Of a stretch of 64,000 nt of DNA, positions 11,276 to 21,754 are shown in pieces (within the stretch, counting starts at the first letter, position 1; each line of letters opens with the position of its first letter). The notes beneath the pieces were generated by a model. The model was not told the DNA's origin and made no database searches. It was given only the letters and a program-made list of their open reading frames with translations. The DNA is taken from assembly GCA_037043455.1 (NCBI GenBank), contig JAWPHD010000005.1:930001-994000 (forward strand). Direction: 5' to 3'. This DNA is from Cyrtodaria siliqua (Eukaryota > Mollusca > Bivalvia > Adapedonta > Hiatellidae). The translations under genes and the position numbers were made by a program.

Positions 11276-11800
11276 AGATATCTTTAGTCAACATTTTTTT
11301 ATTTATTTTTTCATCATCACTTGCAAGTGTGTGTGTTTTGTTCCTAAATCTTAGTTATCATGGTTATATATGTTTTCTTTCTTTTCTTATAACAATTAAT
11401 GAAACTTACTTCTACAGAGCAGGACATCTTAATAATGCCTGCAGCTAATATTTCGAAATAGACATTTTCATAAATTTAATCCTTTTCAAAGTCGAATTTA
11501 ATATTACTTTTCGTTGAAATCGTTAAAACCGACAAATAGAAAATAAAATGCTTCCACCTTTTTACCTTCAGACATGAATATATCAGACTACTATAACCTT
11601 AAAGCTACAGAGTCCCTATATCAATCGATTTCTTCTTTGTAGGCGTGTCTTTATGTGTAACTTCATGTTCACCAGCTCATGTCGAAATCGGTATTTAAGC
11701 GAGCAAATATGTCGTAGGAAATCACTTACTGTATATACATCGACCAGGGCACGTCGTACCTATACACAGGTAACAGTAATTTTAACAGAAAACAAAATTA

Positions 11801-11871
11801 GCTTCTTTCGGGGCTCGAACACACGACCTTCTGATTACAAGTCCGGTGCTCTATCCACTGAACTACAACGC
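11801..11871 (-). pseudogene. tRNA-like sequence (Thr TGT-like)
   Basis: The minus strand reads TAGTTCAGTGGATAGAGCA (A-box region), anticodon loop CTTGTAA, and GTGTTCGAGCCCC (B-box region). The anticodon and T stems do not pair properly, so this is a tRNA-derived relic or SINE head and not a working tRNA. Confidence 0.6.
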
Positions 11872-12148
11872 TAGTTGAGAAAATAGTATGCTAACTATCA
11901 TTTATTATGAGGCAAAAAAACAACATATTTGAACGCAACTAAAGATGGATCACTAAATATGTAGTCCATATTGTCGCAAGTGTAAATTAACATTGCCTGG
12001 TGTAACACTTTATGTTATTAATATGAAACTAATACTCAAATCAACCAAATCTCGACTTGTTATTTAGCGCTTGTTGAGTTTGTATGCGCGCGCTTGTTAT
12101 TACGTAATGCCTATTTAGTGTTAAAACTGCTACAACATACCAATAAAT

Positions 12149-12232
12149 AGCAGTGGTCTAGTGGTTCAACGTACAACTTTCAAAACTTACAAATGCAAGA
12201 CTGTGCTTCAAATCCCGTCCCGGGCAACTGTT
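12149..12232 (+). pseudogene. tRNA-like sequence, plus strand
   Basis: AGTGGTCTAGTGGTT resembles an A box, and GCTTCAAATCCCGTCCCGGGCA a degenerate B box and acceptor side. Stems are poor. Probably a SINE-type head in the opposite direction to the one at 11801-11871. Confidence 0.4.
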
Positions 12233-12976
12233 TTTAATCACATATATTTTGGAGCCGTATATTTACTGATGTTACCTGTACGGAGGCTAAATAAAAATGC
12301 GAAATTTTACGCATCGATTTCTCCTTATATACTGACTTTTGGGGTGTTCGTCGATTTGAAACTACTTCACACGTGACTTATTCATATTCATGAGTTATTA
12401 CCAGTTAAAATAGAGCGTGTACAGCTTTAAACGACAATTTACAAGCATGTTTTGTTTTTTTAATTTGTATTTAAGTTATTTTTATAACTGAAGATTTTTG
12501 CTTCAAAACATCCATCTCTACCGTTTTTCAAAAATACGGTTGCAGCAAAATTAGGAAGCACATAATAGTTCAGTTATGCCATAAATATTTATATCGAAGA
12601 AAACATTAGACTTCCATTAAAATGAACATATTCGGCGGTAATGGCAATGTCACAAAATGTCACGGGTAGAGCGTACTGGTCGTATATAGCTCTTGTAAGT
12701 TATCGGTTACACCCAAATCTATTGTTCGAGTTGAAACAATTTCACAATATTCATGATCTATTCATGTAACACGTAAAAGCGTGCACATTTTAAGTGGCCG
12801 CCAGAGAGGCCGTGTCATAAGTTTAGTTTTGTGCTAATGCATGTAAACGTATAGGTATATTTTCCTTAAACGGCAAAATTGTATAAGGGGCCTCTCGTGT
12901 AGATTCAATACTGTAGATTTAGCCACGTTTGTCACGGACTGAACGGGGGAAATAATGATTTGGGCGTAATGTTTGC

Positions 12977-12983
12977 TATAAAA
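12977..12983 (+). promoter_or_regulatory. TATA-like box in LTR copy 1
   Basis: TATAAAA within TTTGCTATAAAACCCATTG, conserved in LTR copy 2 at 60486. The position within an LTR fits a core promoter. Function inferred. Confidence 0.4.
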
Positions 12984-13116
12984 CCCATTGTCTTCTAGCT
13001 CTCGCCGGGATGATCGAAAGTACTTTGTTGGAACAGAGATTGGACGGCAAATTTCATAGGCAACATGTGGTTAGTAGTTTTATTAAACTTTTATCGTACA
13101 TTTGTATTCAGTGGGC

Positions 13117-13128
13117 GGCGCCATCTTG
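13117..13128 (+). promoter_or_regulatory. YY1-like motif in LTR copy 1
   Basis: GGCGCCATCTTG contains GCCATCTTG, the consensus core for YY1-type zinc-finger factors. It is conserved at 60630-60641 in the other LTR. Binding is inferred from the motif only. Confidence 0.3.
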
Positions 13129-13570
13129 TTTAGCGGTTACGACATCGGTTAGCATTGATGTTTCTCAAACATAACTTTAGACTAGCATATGATTTTGAAG
13201 TTACTTTATTAGATGTATTATTGTAATTGATCATTAATTGTAAAACAATATTTATTTGATACAGTGGATAATAGGTGCATAGTTAACGTTGGCGTATAAC
13301 TCAGTGATTGTCATACACGATTGTTAACATTGCGTGCATGCATAACTCAGTGAGTGTAATATATGAGTAATTTGATCATGTTTATATTACATGTATTAGG
13401 GGCACTGATTAACAGCGACGTACATAGCGTATACATGGCGTTGGTAGAATATGTATACATTGCTACTCATCATAGTACAGCTTACATATATTGATTGAAT
13501 TAATGATTTGTTTGGGTAATTATGCAAGATTGTTATGTTTGTCAACCGACATCTAAAACGTGTGTATAAT

Positions 13571-13775
13571 TACAGCCTAAGCCATCCAGGGTTGGAACTA
13601 AGCCATCCAGGGTTGGAACTAAGCCATCCAGGGATGAATATAAGCCATCCAGGATTATAAGCCATCCAAGGTTGGAACTAAGCCATCAGGGATTGAATAT
13701 AAGCCATCCAGGATATAAGCCATCCAGGGTGGAGTAAGCCATCTAGGTTTGGATATCCAGGAGTGGAGCTAAGCT
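13571..13775 (+). repeat. Minisatellite inside LTR copy 1
   Basis: About nine irregular repeats of TAAGCCATCCAGGGTTGGAA type, 15-22 bp each. LTR copy 2 has only about two at 61190-61235, so the array expanded or shrank after the copies separated. Confidence 0.9.
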
Positions 13776-14342
13776 TCCACGATTAACGTTTACAAGCGGT
13801 GGAGACGGTCCCCGTACCTGCGCAGCCAGGTTTTACTAACGACAACCCCCGGGACACAAGGTGGGCCCGTTACCAATCCTCACTGGAGGAATATCACTCA
13901 CAATCTCAGTGGAGGTTAACTATCATTGCATCGCGTCATCAACCCTTACAGAAGGCATTTGATGACAATCATCCATTGAATTCGCGCATCATCATCTTCA
14001 TGAGCTCTCGCGCATCACAGTTATCGCGCTAAATCAACATTGTTATAGCTTTAACAACACTTTAGTGTCTTAGACATTCAGTATTTATAACAATACTAAG
14101 AACGTCTTAAACGTTCAGGAGAACATTCTTTTCATAGTTCATTTGTGTATTCGCTTGTTTTTTTAGATAATTGTATATATATTAAACATATTTTAAAAGT
14201 TGCATTAAACTTATGTAAATGCATTCACCGTCATTGATTCTTTCCTGAGTTAGCCCAACCACTAAGGTCATCCTGTGACAGGCAGGATATTTGATTCAGT
14301 TACAAAATGAAAGTGTTACGTCATCAGTTAACACCTCTTGTA

Positions 14343-14840
14343 TATAATGAAATTGCATGTCCTTGCAATAACATGTAATTTCATTTTCTCATAGACTCGA
14401 TTTATTCGTTCCTTTCAATTTAAATGCATTCAAGAATTTTATTTGAAGTGATCGTTTGCATAAGAACTATTGTGTGTGTATATTAGGAACTAACGATTTT
14501 GTTTGGGTTTTGTGCTGGTTTTCAAATTTAATCTAAAATGATTTCAATGCGCTAGCATGCCATCTGTTTTTACTACTCTGTCATTATGATTTGTATTAAG
14601 TTTCAGGCTACACGAACAGTTATATGTGGTGCATATTGAGACGTTATGCGTCTGTATTCAAGTCATCATATTTTTGTTGATGTGCTTGTAATGCTTTTCT
14701 TTGTGCGTTTTCTTTTGTTGAGAACATTTTACTGCTGCGCAGATTATAGATCTTCTTTATAAGGAATTGTAATTCGTCTGCATTTATGGGATCGTTGTTT
14801 CACTGAGGTATTCATCATGCTATTCTTGTTATAAACGATT
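14343..14840. other. Unassigned DNA with a palindrome
   Basis: Mostly unrecognised. At 14347-14384 ATGAAATTGCATGT and ACATGTAATTTCAT can pair with one mismatch around a 10-base loop, immediately beside the right end of the split MITE. Confidence 0.5.
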
Positions 14841-14895
14841 GTCAGTTGGTGTTAACTGGCTTGGAATGTTTTGTTTTTTGTTGCTGTTTTTGTTG

Positions 14896-14975
14896 GGGGG
14901 GGGGGGGGGGGGGGGGGGTTGTTGTTGTTGTTGTTGTTTTGGGGGGGGGGGCTTTTTTTTTTGTTGTTGCTGTTT
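14896..14975 (+). repeat. Poly-G tracts and (TTG)n
   Basis: A run of more than 20 G, then TTG repeats, a second run of about 11 G, poly-T and more TTG. Such G tracts can form quadruplexes and are prone to sequencing error. The glycine/cysteine-rich start of the long plus-strand frame is an artefact of this tract. Confidence 0.95.
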
Positions 14976-15079
14976 TATTTTAAAATGCACGTGCCAAAAG
15001 ATCTTTGGAAACAGGAAGGATACCCATATTGATTATAGGATTAATATATCAAAGATCACCTTTGTCCTGGTATGCGTAT

Positions 15080-15130
15080 TTCACCAGCGGCCATTTTGCC
15101 ACGGACCGTTCCAAGGCGAAATCCCTTTTT
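15080..15130 (+). repeat. Retroelement 3' UTR fragment leading into minisatellite
   Basis: GGCCATTTTGCCACGGACCGTTCCAAGGCGAA matches the 3' UTR segment of the RT retroelement family seen at 35505-35540 and, inverted, at 51600-51625. It is the flank from which the next array appears to grow. Confidence 0.6.
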
Positions 15131-16237
15131 CCAGCCCTTTTATGTTTATGGTGTATCATACTCCTATTGTCAGCCCTTTTTATGTTTGTGGTGTTTCGTA
15201 CCCATATTGTCTGTCCTTTTATGTTTGTGGTGTTTCATACCCCCTAGTGTCAGCTCTTTTTGCTTGTGGTGTTTCATACGCCTATTGCCAGCCCTTTTAT
15301 GTTTGTGGTGTTCATACCCCTTTTGTCAGCCCTTTTATGTTTGTGGTGTATCATACCCCTATTGTCAGCTCTTTTATGTTTGTGGTGTTTCATACCCCTA
15401 TTGACGGCTTTTTTTTGCTTGAAAAGTTTCATACGCCTATTGTCAGCCCTTTTATGTTTGTGGTGTTCATACACCTATTGTCAGCCCTTTTATGTTTGTG
15501 GTGTTTCATACCCCTATTGTCAGCCCTTTTATGTTTGTTGTGTTCATACCCCTATTGTCAGCCCTTTTATGCTTGTGGTGTTTCATACCCCTATTGTCAG
15601 CCCTTTTATGTTTGTGGTGTTTCATACCTCTATTGTCAGCTCTGTTTGCTTGTGGTGTTTCATACGCCTATTATCAGCCCTTTTATGTTTGTGGTGTTAA
15701 TACCCCTATTGTCAGCCCTTTTATGTTTGTGGTGTTTCATACTCCTATTGTCAGCCATTTTATGTTTGGTGTATTAAGCCCTATTGTCAGTCCTTTTATG
15801 TTTGTGGTGTTTCATAACCCTATTATCAGCCCTTTTATGTTTGTGGTGTTTCATACCCCTATTGTCAGCCCTTTTATATGTGTGGTGTTTCATACCCCTA
15901 GTGTCAGTCCTTTTATGTTTGTGGTGTTTTATACCCCTATTATCAGCCCTTTTATGTTAGTGGTGTTTCATACATACCCCTATTGTCAGCCATTTTATGT
16001 TTGTGGTGTATCATTCCCCAATTATCAACCCTTTTATATTTGTGGTGTTTCATACCCCTATTGTCAGTCCTTTTATGTTTGTGATGTTTCATACCCCATT
16101 GTCGGCCCCTTTTATGTTTTTGGTGTTTCATACCCCTATTGTCAGCCCTTTTATGTTTGTGGTGTTTCATACCCTTATTGTCAGCCCTTTTTATGTTTGT
16201 GGCGTATCATACCCCTATTGTCAGCTCTTTTATGTTC
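15131..16237 (+). repeat. 39-bp minisatellite, about 28 units
   Basis: The monomer is CCCCTATTGTCAGCCCTTTT followed by ATGTTTGTGGTGTTTCATA, 39 bp, with substitutions and 1-4-base indels between units. Because 39 is a multiple of three, long frames stay open on both strands (13-residue periods such as MFVVFHTPIVSPF). This explains several predicted proteins that should not be annotated as genes. The monomer matches the retroelement 3' UTR segment CCCTTTTATGTTTGTG at 25951-25966. Confidence 0.97.
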
Positions 16238-17460
16238 ATATATAGTGCTTTACTTTATGTATAATATGCTTCTTTTAATCGAATTGTACATGGAGCATGC
16301 GAGCAGGAGTACATTAGACATTTCCTTTGGGGTAAAAAGGCCAAAACAACACATAACAAACCAAGTATTATTTTCCCATCAAAGTTTCATTACTGATAGA
16401 ATATGCGTTTTGCATAAATAATTAAGCAGATGAGCAAACATAGCATGTAAAATTTTGCATTTTCCTTTCATTAAATGACTAAACTTTTCAAAGCGGAGCT
16501 TCAACATGTACGAATGCCATGTAACAAGGTGTACTGTGATTAAACTGTCTACAGCAGCACATTATTATAGCTGCAGACCTTGCTTTACAAAGGATCTCGG
16601 GATTTCCACGAAATGTTAAGTGGGGGACAGTATATAAATTATATAGCGAAATTTCCCGAATTGTATATAAAAACAAAACACAGGTACGCGTAAATTAAAA
16701 AGCAGATCAAAGCTTGTTATACTTTGTCTAATATAAAGAGGTAATGTCAATTAAATTTAAAAGCTCCACACAAGTGAACTCCTGTTTATAATATCTATCC
16801 AGATAACGAAAACACATCATTATTAATAGCCTTTACTTTGTTAATACTGTATTGTTTTATAATTTTGACTTAAGTTTCTCGGCGTCTCTTGACATTTATA
16901 ATAGAATTACAAAAACAATGGAAGTGTTTATTCGGATAATCTTGACAAATCCATTAACGTTCCAAAAAAGTCTTTGACGGAGCTCGTTATTTTTAAAATG
17001 TATGTTTTATTTCGTCGAAAAATTGAAGAGATACTTCAGTTTTTGTTTTTTCTTTCATTTCTGATCCCAAGTGTGTTCACCTTAAACTATATCGTCATGT
17101 GTGGTTTAACTAGAGCTTAAATAAACTGTACGTCTTATACATATTAAGCAACGCCTACATCTATTTCCGGTGAAAACACAGACACTTAATTCAAATAAGT
17201 GCTCTAGAGTGTCTTATTGCCACATTTATTTGGTGCAATTACAGTTAATATCGTCTCTTCTGATTGTGTCTGTTAACAGACGACATTGCAATTGTATTGT
17301 TTTGGGTTCCTTAAAAATCAATACCATTGTATCCATGGTACTCGACCTTAAGAAGAGAGGTTAAAATGCTTTGCCGAATCACATATTGTTTCTATGACAA
17401 CGTTCTTTATAATATAGCATCATGTATAGAAGAAGATAATAAAGTCGAACAGAAATTGTT
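16238..17460. other. Unassigned AT-rich DNA
   Basis: No repeat, RNA gene or convincing coding frame was recognised in this 1.2 kb. Short frames on both strands lack recognisable domains. Confidence 0.6.
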
Positions 17461-18200
17461 GCATTGAAGGACCACAGTCAACCAAACACACGAACAGAAA
17501 CAAACTGATGAGAAAAGGCCAATATATGACATCACAAACAAACTCTTACCCTGTTGTCATCCCAAGTACAGTGACTTCACAGAACCCAAAGTAACAAATA
17601 AACAAATACTAAGACAATATTTAAGACAAACATCAAACGCTAGCTTCCTTTGCGGATCAAGGTATACGTCATCATATGATACACAATCTGTCCGGTCATC
17701 GCACAATTAAAGAGGAAAGCATTATGGCGAACTGTAAATTGGTGACCCACTAAATATGCAGTGCGTAGCAAAATAATAGGGTCATAAACTATTTCGATAA
17801 ACTTTTTAAAAACTTTTATAAAGATGGTTTGAACGTGATTATGACCAAGGACAGTTATTTTACTTTTATATTTTTACAGTAGATAAATTGCAGAGGTTTT
17901 TAAATTTTGTGCAAACGGTAGCCCAGCCCAGGACTTCGTAGCATTAATAACACCAAAATGATTGTGTATATACATGAATACAAAAATAAATAGAATACAA
18001 AGTCACAAAGAATGTACTCAATGACTTGGCAGAAGCCAGAGCAACAAGAGAACAAATATAAGTATAAAAGACGAACAGGAAATGCAGCTTTCACAGAACA
18101 CAGTAACGCCAAAAATACGCAAAAAGACAAACATGAATGGCAAGGTTAATACAGAATAAAGGTATATGACGTCACAAACACAATGCATTGTAATAAAACG
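17461..18200 (-). mobile_element. RT-retroelement 3' fragments, minus strand
   Basis: Two adjoining pieces of one retroelement family. 17640-17880 matches the end of the reverse transcriptase frame at 51780-51960, including ATCGCACAATTAAAGAGGAA. 17461-17640 and 17930-18200 match 3' UTR sequence at 51440-51750, including CACAAAGAATGTACTCAATG and CAGGAAATGCAGCTTTC. The order UTR, RT end, UTR suggests two truncated insertions or an internal rearrangement. Nothing here can be active. Confidence 0.75.
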
Positions 18201-18418
18201 TTAACGGCAATAGTCCATCTGTCCTGAAAACCATTACATTGGTATTACCAGTGTTAACTTTAAGTTTCCACATTGTACAGTAATCATGCAATATATTCAA
18301 TCCTGCCGTGTTGGCAAATATAATGATAGCATCTGCATATAATAGTCATCTTCTGTCAAATTCATTGAAAATGGGAAAGGCGTCCTGTGTTCCACCCCGC
18401 ACCGCCTCCCTTCCCCAA

Positions 18419-18455
18419 ACACACAAACACACACACACACACACACACAAACACT
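18419..18455 (+). repeat. (AC)n microsatellite
   Basis: AC dinucleotide repeat with a few AAAC interruptions, directly at the downstream edge of the LINE fragment on the minus strand. Confidence 0.95.
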
Positions 18456-18465
18456 TAGTGATATT

Positions 18466-19240
18466 CAAAGGTATCACTCAATATATTTTCAAACTTAACT
18501 TTTGATTTTACATTTTCATACATAGATCTTATAACATCCAGCAGTTTTCCTCTAATCCCAAGTTGTGTAAGCCTATACCAAAAAGTATCCCTAACAACAT
18601 AGTCAAACACTTTTGAGAAATCTACAAAGGCACAAAAATTTTGCCTATTCTGGTTTAAAATATGGTTAATGTTGTCTATAGTACTCATACAGGATCTAAA
18701 ACTGACTTGCGCGTCTACATATACATAATATTCTTCTGTCCAAGTAGTCAACCGGGTATTTAATAATCTTGTAAATAGTTTTTCTAATACACCTACTAGC
18801 GTTACCCATCTCTACATATGGGTACTACGCATCCTTCGCTCCACGAATCCAGAAAGTAACCACTATAAAGAATTGTGTTAAAAAGTTTAATTAAATACAG
18901 TGAGAGTACATCTATTGCATGAATATAAAACTAATTAAGACTTTGTCGGGACCGCCGGAGGGAGCTTGACCTAAATGTTATTTTCCGTATTGCAGGTCAG
19001 CGTCGGTAATTAGGACATTTAATTCATCAAACAAAACCTCCATTTCGGTTTTTAAAAATATATCATTGAAATAAATCTTTGTCGGCCTGTAAACAGGGAT
19101 CTTCACGGTTGTTTATTGTCTTAAAATATAAAACGAAATCACTGGCACTTAGATTCTTTGGCTTTTTGAGGAAGATGCATACTTCAGTAAATTACAATAT
19201 TCTTCAGCGTTTTCCTGTTTTGCTTCTATAAGCTTATACG
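18466..19240 (-). pseudogene. LINE reverse transcriptase fragment
   Basis: Minus-strand translation gives, in order, SGYFLDSWSEG (upstream block), KLFTRLLN, AQVSFRSCMSTIDNI (the QxGFR block) and CAFVDFSKVFDYVVRD (palm motif A with the DFSKAFD-type aspartate), then LGIRGKLLDVIRSMYENVKS. This is a non-LTR retrotransposon palm domain. It stops before the catalytic [FY]xDD box, where the AC microsatellite begins. Upstream parts are broken by stops. It is a different family from the full-length LINE at 39521-48154, whose motif A region is distinct. Confidence 0.85.
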
Positions 19241-19335
19241 TATGTTGTTTATTTAGTTCTTATTGAAAAGTCAGTATACGCGATTTTATAATCAGACCTT
19301 GCTTTTATCATGTTGGCTGTGTTTTCATTGATTTT

Positions 19336-19650
19336 CTCATTGGCGCAGTCGGTAGCGCGGCGGATTTGTAACCGGAGGCCTCGGGTTCAATCCTCCGTGG
19401 TGCCACTGATTTTCGTCGGTGTGTTCTTGGGCTAGACACGTTCCTTTAGCCTCGTCCGTCGGATGGGGACGTAAACCGGGCGGTCCCGTGTTTCGGTCTA
19501 TCCTCCGAGCACGTTAAAGAATCATTGGAATATATTCGATAATAAGAGTAGGGCACGGTTCCCGGATTCCTGTTTATCCTGACCCTCTCTCTGGGGCGGT
19601 TCTAAATAACATATACTGTGTTAATGAGCCGTTAAACAACATTCAATTCA
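19336..19650 (+). mobile_element. tRNA-derived SINE, copy 1
   Basis: The head TGGCGCAGTCGGTAGCGCGG is an A box, and GGGTTCAATCC a B box, as in RNA polymerase III promoters of tRNA genes. The body contains GTTCTTGGGCTAGACAC, like the conserved central domains of several animal SINE superfamilies, and CTCTCTGGGGCGGTTCTAAA. The tail is GAGCCGTTAAACAACATTCAATTCA. A 5'-truncated copy lies at 44054-44327. The tail resembles the 3' end of the I/Nimb-like LINE in this window, so that LINE is the likely source of its reverse transcriptase. Confidence 0.9.
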
Positions 19651-19825
19651 TTTTTTTCTCATTTCTAAAAATATTTAAATAACAGTGTAAACATATCTCC
19701 ACCAGTAACATTTTGAACGTTAAGCAATGGAGATACTAATACCATTTGTATACAGACATCATGACGTTAAATGTTTAAATGTCCAAAATTCTTCAGATCA
19801 CATTACGTTTCGTATTAAACTCCAT

Positions 19826-19898
19826 GGTGCGTGGTCCAATGGTAGGGAGTCGGAATCAAGATCGGGAGTTCGAGGGCTCGATCCTCACCGTGGCCATG
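19826..19898 (+). pseudogene. tRNA-like sequence
   Basis: GTGCGTGGTCCAATGGTAGG resembles a D-arm/A box and GAGGGCTCGATCCTC a T-arm/B box, with a GGTGCG...GTGGCC acceptor-like closure. The anticodon stem is irregular, so a working tRNA is unlikely. It may be the head of another SINE. Confidence 0.5.
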
Positions 19899-19983
19899 TT
19901 ATTTATCCTTGAATAAGGTAATTAATCCACATTTCTTAGTACTAGTTCTACACTGAAAGTCATCGAGCGTGATTAAATACATG

Positions 19984-20471
19984 TACACTCAAGTGATATG
20001 AAAACGCAACACGGGAATTTCCGCTATATATTGTATATACTGCACACTTAATTGCACATAATATTCCAAAGAAATCCAAAGATGTTTTTTAAAAAGAAAG
20101 TTGCAGTTAACTAGAGATAAGGACACAACTGTGATGTTGTAGACGTTTTAATCACACTACACTTTGTAACAAGAACTTCATAAATGTTGAAGTAGCTCTT
20201 TGAAAAATTGAGCTAGTTCGGTACTGTATTTAACGTAAATAGTTTGCAAAATGTTGCATCCTAAGTTTGCTCACATGATTGAGCCAAACGCGTACTCTGT
20301 GAATAATGAAACATTGAAGGAATACTATTTGCTGTATTATGTGTTGTTTTAGTATTTTTTCCAAAAGGAAAGGTCTTACGTAGCCATGTACCATTCGATT
20401 AAAAGCAGCATATTGTACATACAATATATAGCGGAAATTCCCCTGTTGCGTTTTCATATCACTTGAGTGTA
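19984..20471. mobile_element. 488-bp MITE with 57-bp inverted termini
   Basis: 19984-20040 (starting TACACTCAAGTGATATGAAA) and 20415-20471 are inverted repeats with two mismatches in 57. A TA at each edge fits the TA target of Tc1/mariner elements. No transposase is present. The 130-codon minus-strand frame at 20230-20622 crosses the right end and is fortuitous. A second copy is split by the LINE (39443-39520 and 48155-48490). Confidence 0.85.
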
Positions 20472-21400
20472 TAAGTTGCAAGACCTTGTTCCGCTGTCGT
20501 TGTAAACGAAATATGCTAAAACATTGCTTAGTACTGGTTCTACCCAGGAAGTCATCGAGAGTAATTAAACATGAGTTGTTCCGCATTCGATGTAAAAGAC
20601 ATATGTTTAAACTAAATAGCATGAATAAAGTGTTCCTGGGTTTGGAATTGCAACATTAAGCTATGCGTAATAATATGGTTGCATTTATTTTAATAACTTG
20701 GAATCTTCAGCATTTACCGTGATTTATATGCCTTTATCGAAGAATTCAGTGAGGGAAAGTCTACAACGTACTTAGGCATCATGTATTTTAATATCGCCCT
20801 TATGCTCATTAAGGTGACAGACATTCTACATGTAACTGCCAACCATTCATCTTGCACACATGCGCTTTACGATTACTTATAATTTATATTGTAACGCAAA
20901 TGCATAAACATCTGCTCTGTTCTACTTTTTATAGGTGTTCTAGGCTATTGATGGTCTTGGCATGGGATGTGTTTCTGGAAAATCTTATAATGGTTATCGA
21001 TATTCTCCTCAAGAAAACGCTGTTAAATGAATTATTCAAGCTATTGAGGACAAACTATTTAGTGCTTATTTTCTGACAGCAATTTTCTAATTATAGTGGA
21101 AATGTTTGTATGGACGGGAAAGAAAGTTCACTTCCAATTACTTTAATAGAAGCATCAACTGGCACGCTATCTCTGGTTTATTTTAGTCCTAAATCACTAT
21201 GGTTATTTCAAATCCGTATATTTTAAGAAACTGGATAACTGGATATATCTCAAGCTGTCGCAATCTGTTTTTTTCTCTGACATTTACTGATGTAATTTGA
21301 CAAAAAAGTACAAACAAATGTCAAACAGGACATGTAGTATTTACAGAATTCAGCTATCCAAAATCTAGTATTTAAGCAAACATTTAAATAAACAAACCAT
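20472..21400. other. Unassigned AT-rich DNA
   Basis: No gene, RNA or repeat recognised. Short frames have no known motif. Confidence 0.6.
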
Positions 21401-21404
21401 AAAA

Positions 21405-21612
21405 GGGTAGAACATATGGGTACCATGGATAAACCAGGTTCTTGGGTGCACCAGTCCTCACTTTTACATTATTGCTATTATAACCAAACAGGAAAAGCGG
21501 AAACAAAACTATGCAGACCATAGGGCTACCGCCTTGGAACGGTCCGTGGCAAAGCGGCCGTTGTGTGTTTAAACCAGGTTCTAGGGTGCCCCAAACCTCC
21601 TTCTATACCGCT
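21405..21612 (-). repeat. RT-retroelement 3' UTR fragment, minus strand
   Basis: GGGCTACCGCCTTGGAACGG and AAACCAGGTTCTAGGGTGC are the inverted 3' UTR motifs seen at 51230-51300. The AAACCAGGTTCTTGGGTGCA at 21430 is a second, shorter piece of the same motif. Confidence 0.7.
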
Positions 21613-21754
21613 ATGTATGCATATATGCTATATATGCTCATATCAACTCATATATACCAATATCAAACAATACCTTTTCGCAAAGACGCTCATTTACAAG
21701 TAAGACTTATTTTCAACAATTTTAAAATATTGTATATCTACGTTTATTGTAGAA

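Larger units (their letters stand above)
11603..12426. mobile_element. 824-bp TTAA-flanked non-autonomous element
   Basis: TTAA stands at both edges (11599-11602 and 12427-12430), while the reference MITE 2352-3467 has a single CTTTAACGATA there. The inserted sequence begins AGCTACAGAG and ends GTGTACAGCT, a short imperfect inverted terminus. TTAA duplications are typical of piggyBac and Kolobok elements. No transposase is present. Two divergent tRNA-like sequences lie inside, so SINE sequence may have been captured. Confidence 0.55.
12648..14280 (+). mobile_element. Solo LTR, copy 1 (1.63 kb)
   Basis: It starts TGTCACAAAATG and ends CCTGTGACA, the TG...CA ends of a long terminal repeat with inverted TGTCACA/TGTGACA tips. 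Flanking pentamers are GGCAA (12643-12647) and GGCAG (14281-14285), 4 of 5 matching. The reference MITE is continuous across this point. The second copy at 60154-61766 matches nearly throughout. There is no internal retroelement coding region on either side, so this is a solo LTR left by recombination. It has a TATA-like site and an internal minisatellite. Strand is assigned from the TATA-like site only. Confidence 0.8.
1034..14342. mobile_element. MITE (A-B type) split by larger insertions
   Basis: The ends are imperfect inverted repeats: TGCAAGAGGTGTT at 1034 and AACACCTCTTGTA ending at 14342, each followed inward by ACGTAACACTTT or its near relative. TATAA directly flanks both sides, a possible 5-bp target duplication. 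The real body is only about 1.1 kb: half A (1034-1527) and half B (11276-11602, 12427-12647, 14281-14342). The same A and B halves are joined without interruption in the element at 2352-3467, which acts as an unoccupied reference. Everything between the halves is later insertion. Divergence from the reference is roughly one base in four, so this is an old copy. Confidence 0.65.

Noticed and set aside
11801..11871. Functional tRNA-Thr
   Set aside because: A and B boxes are present but anticodon and T stems do not pair.
14839..16421. Long plus-strand frames of 309 and 312 codons and minus-strand KHHKHKRADNRG repeats
   Set aside because: They arise from a 39-bp tandem repeat, a multiple of three, which keeps several frames open on both strands. 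The start lies in a poly-G/TTG tract. No gene-like composition.
20230..20622. 130-codon minus-strand frame
   Set aside because: Mostly inside a non-coding MITE and crossing its right terminus; a second MITE copy does not preserve it.
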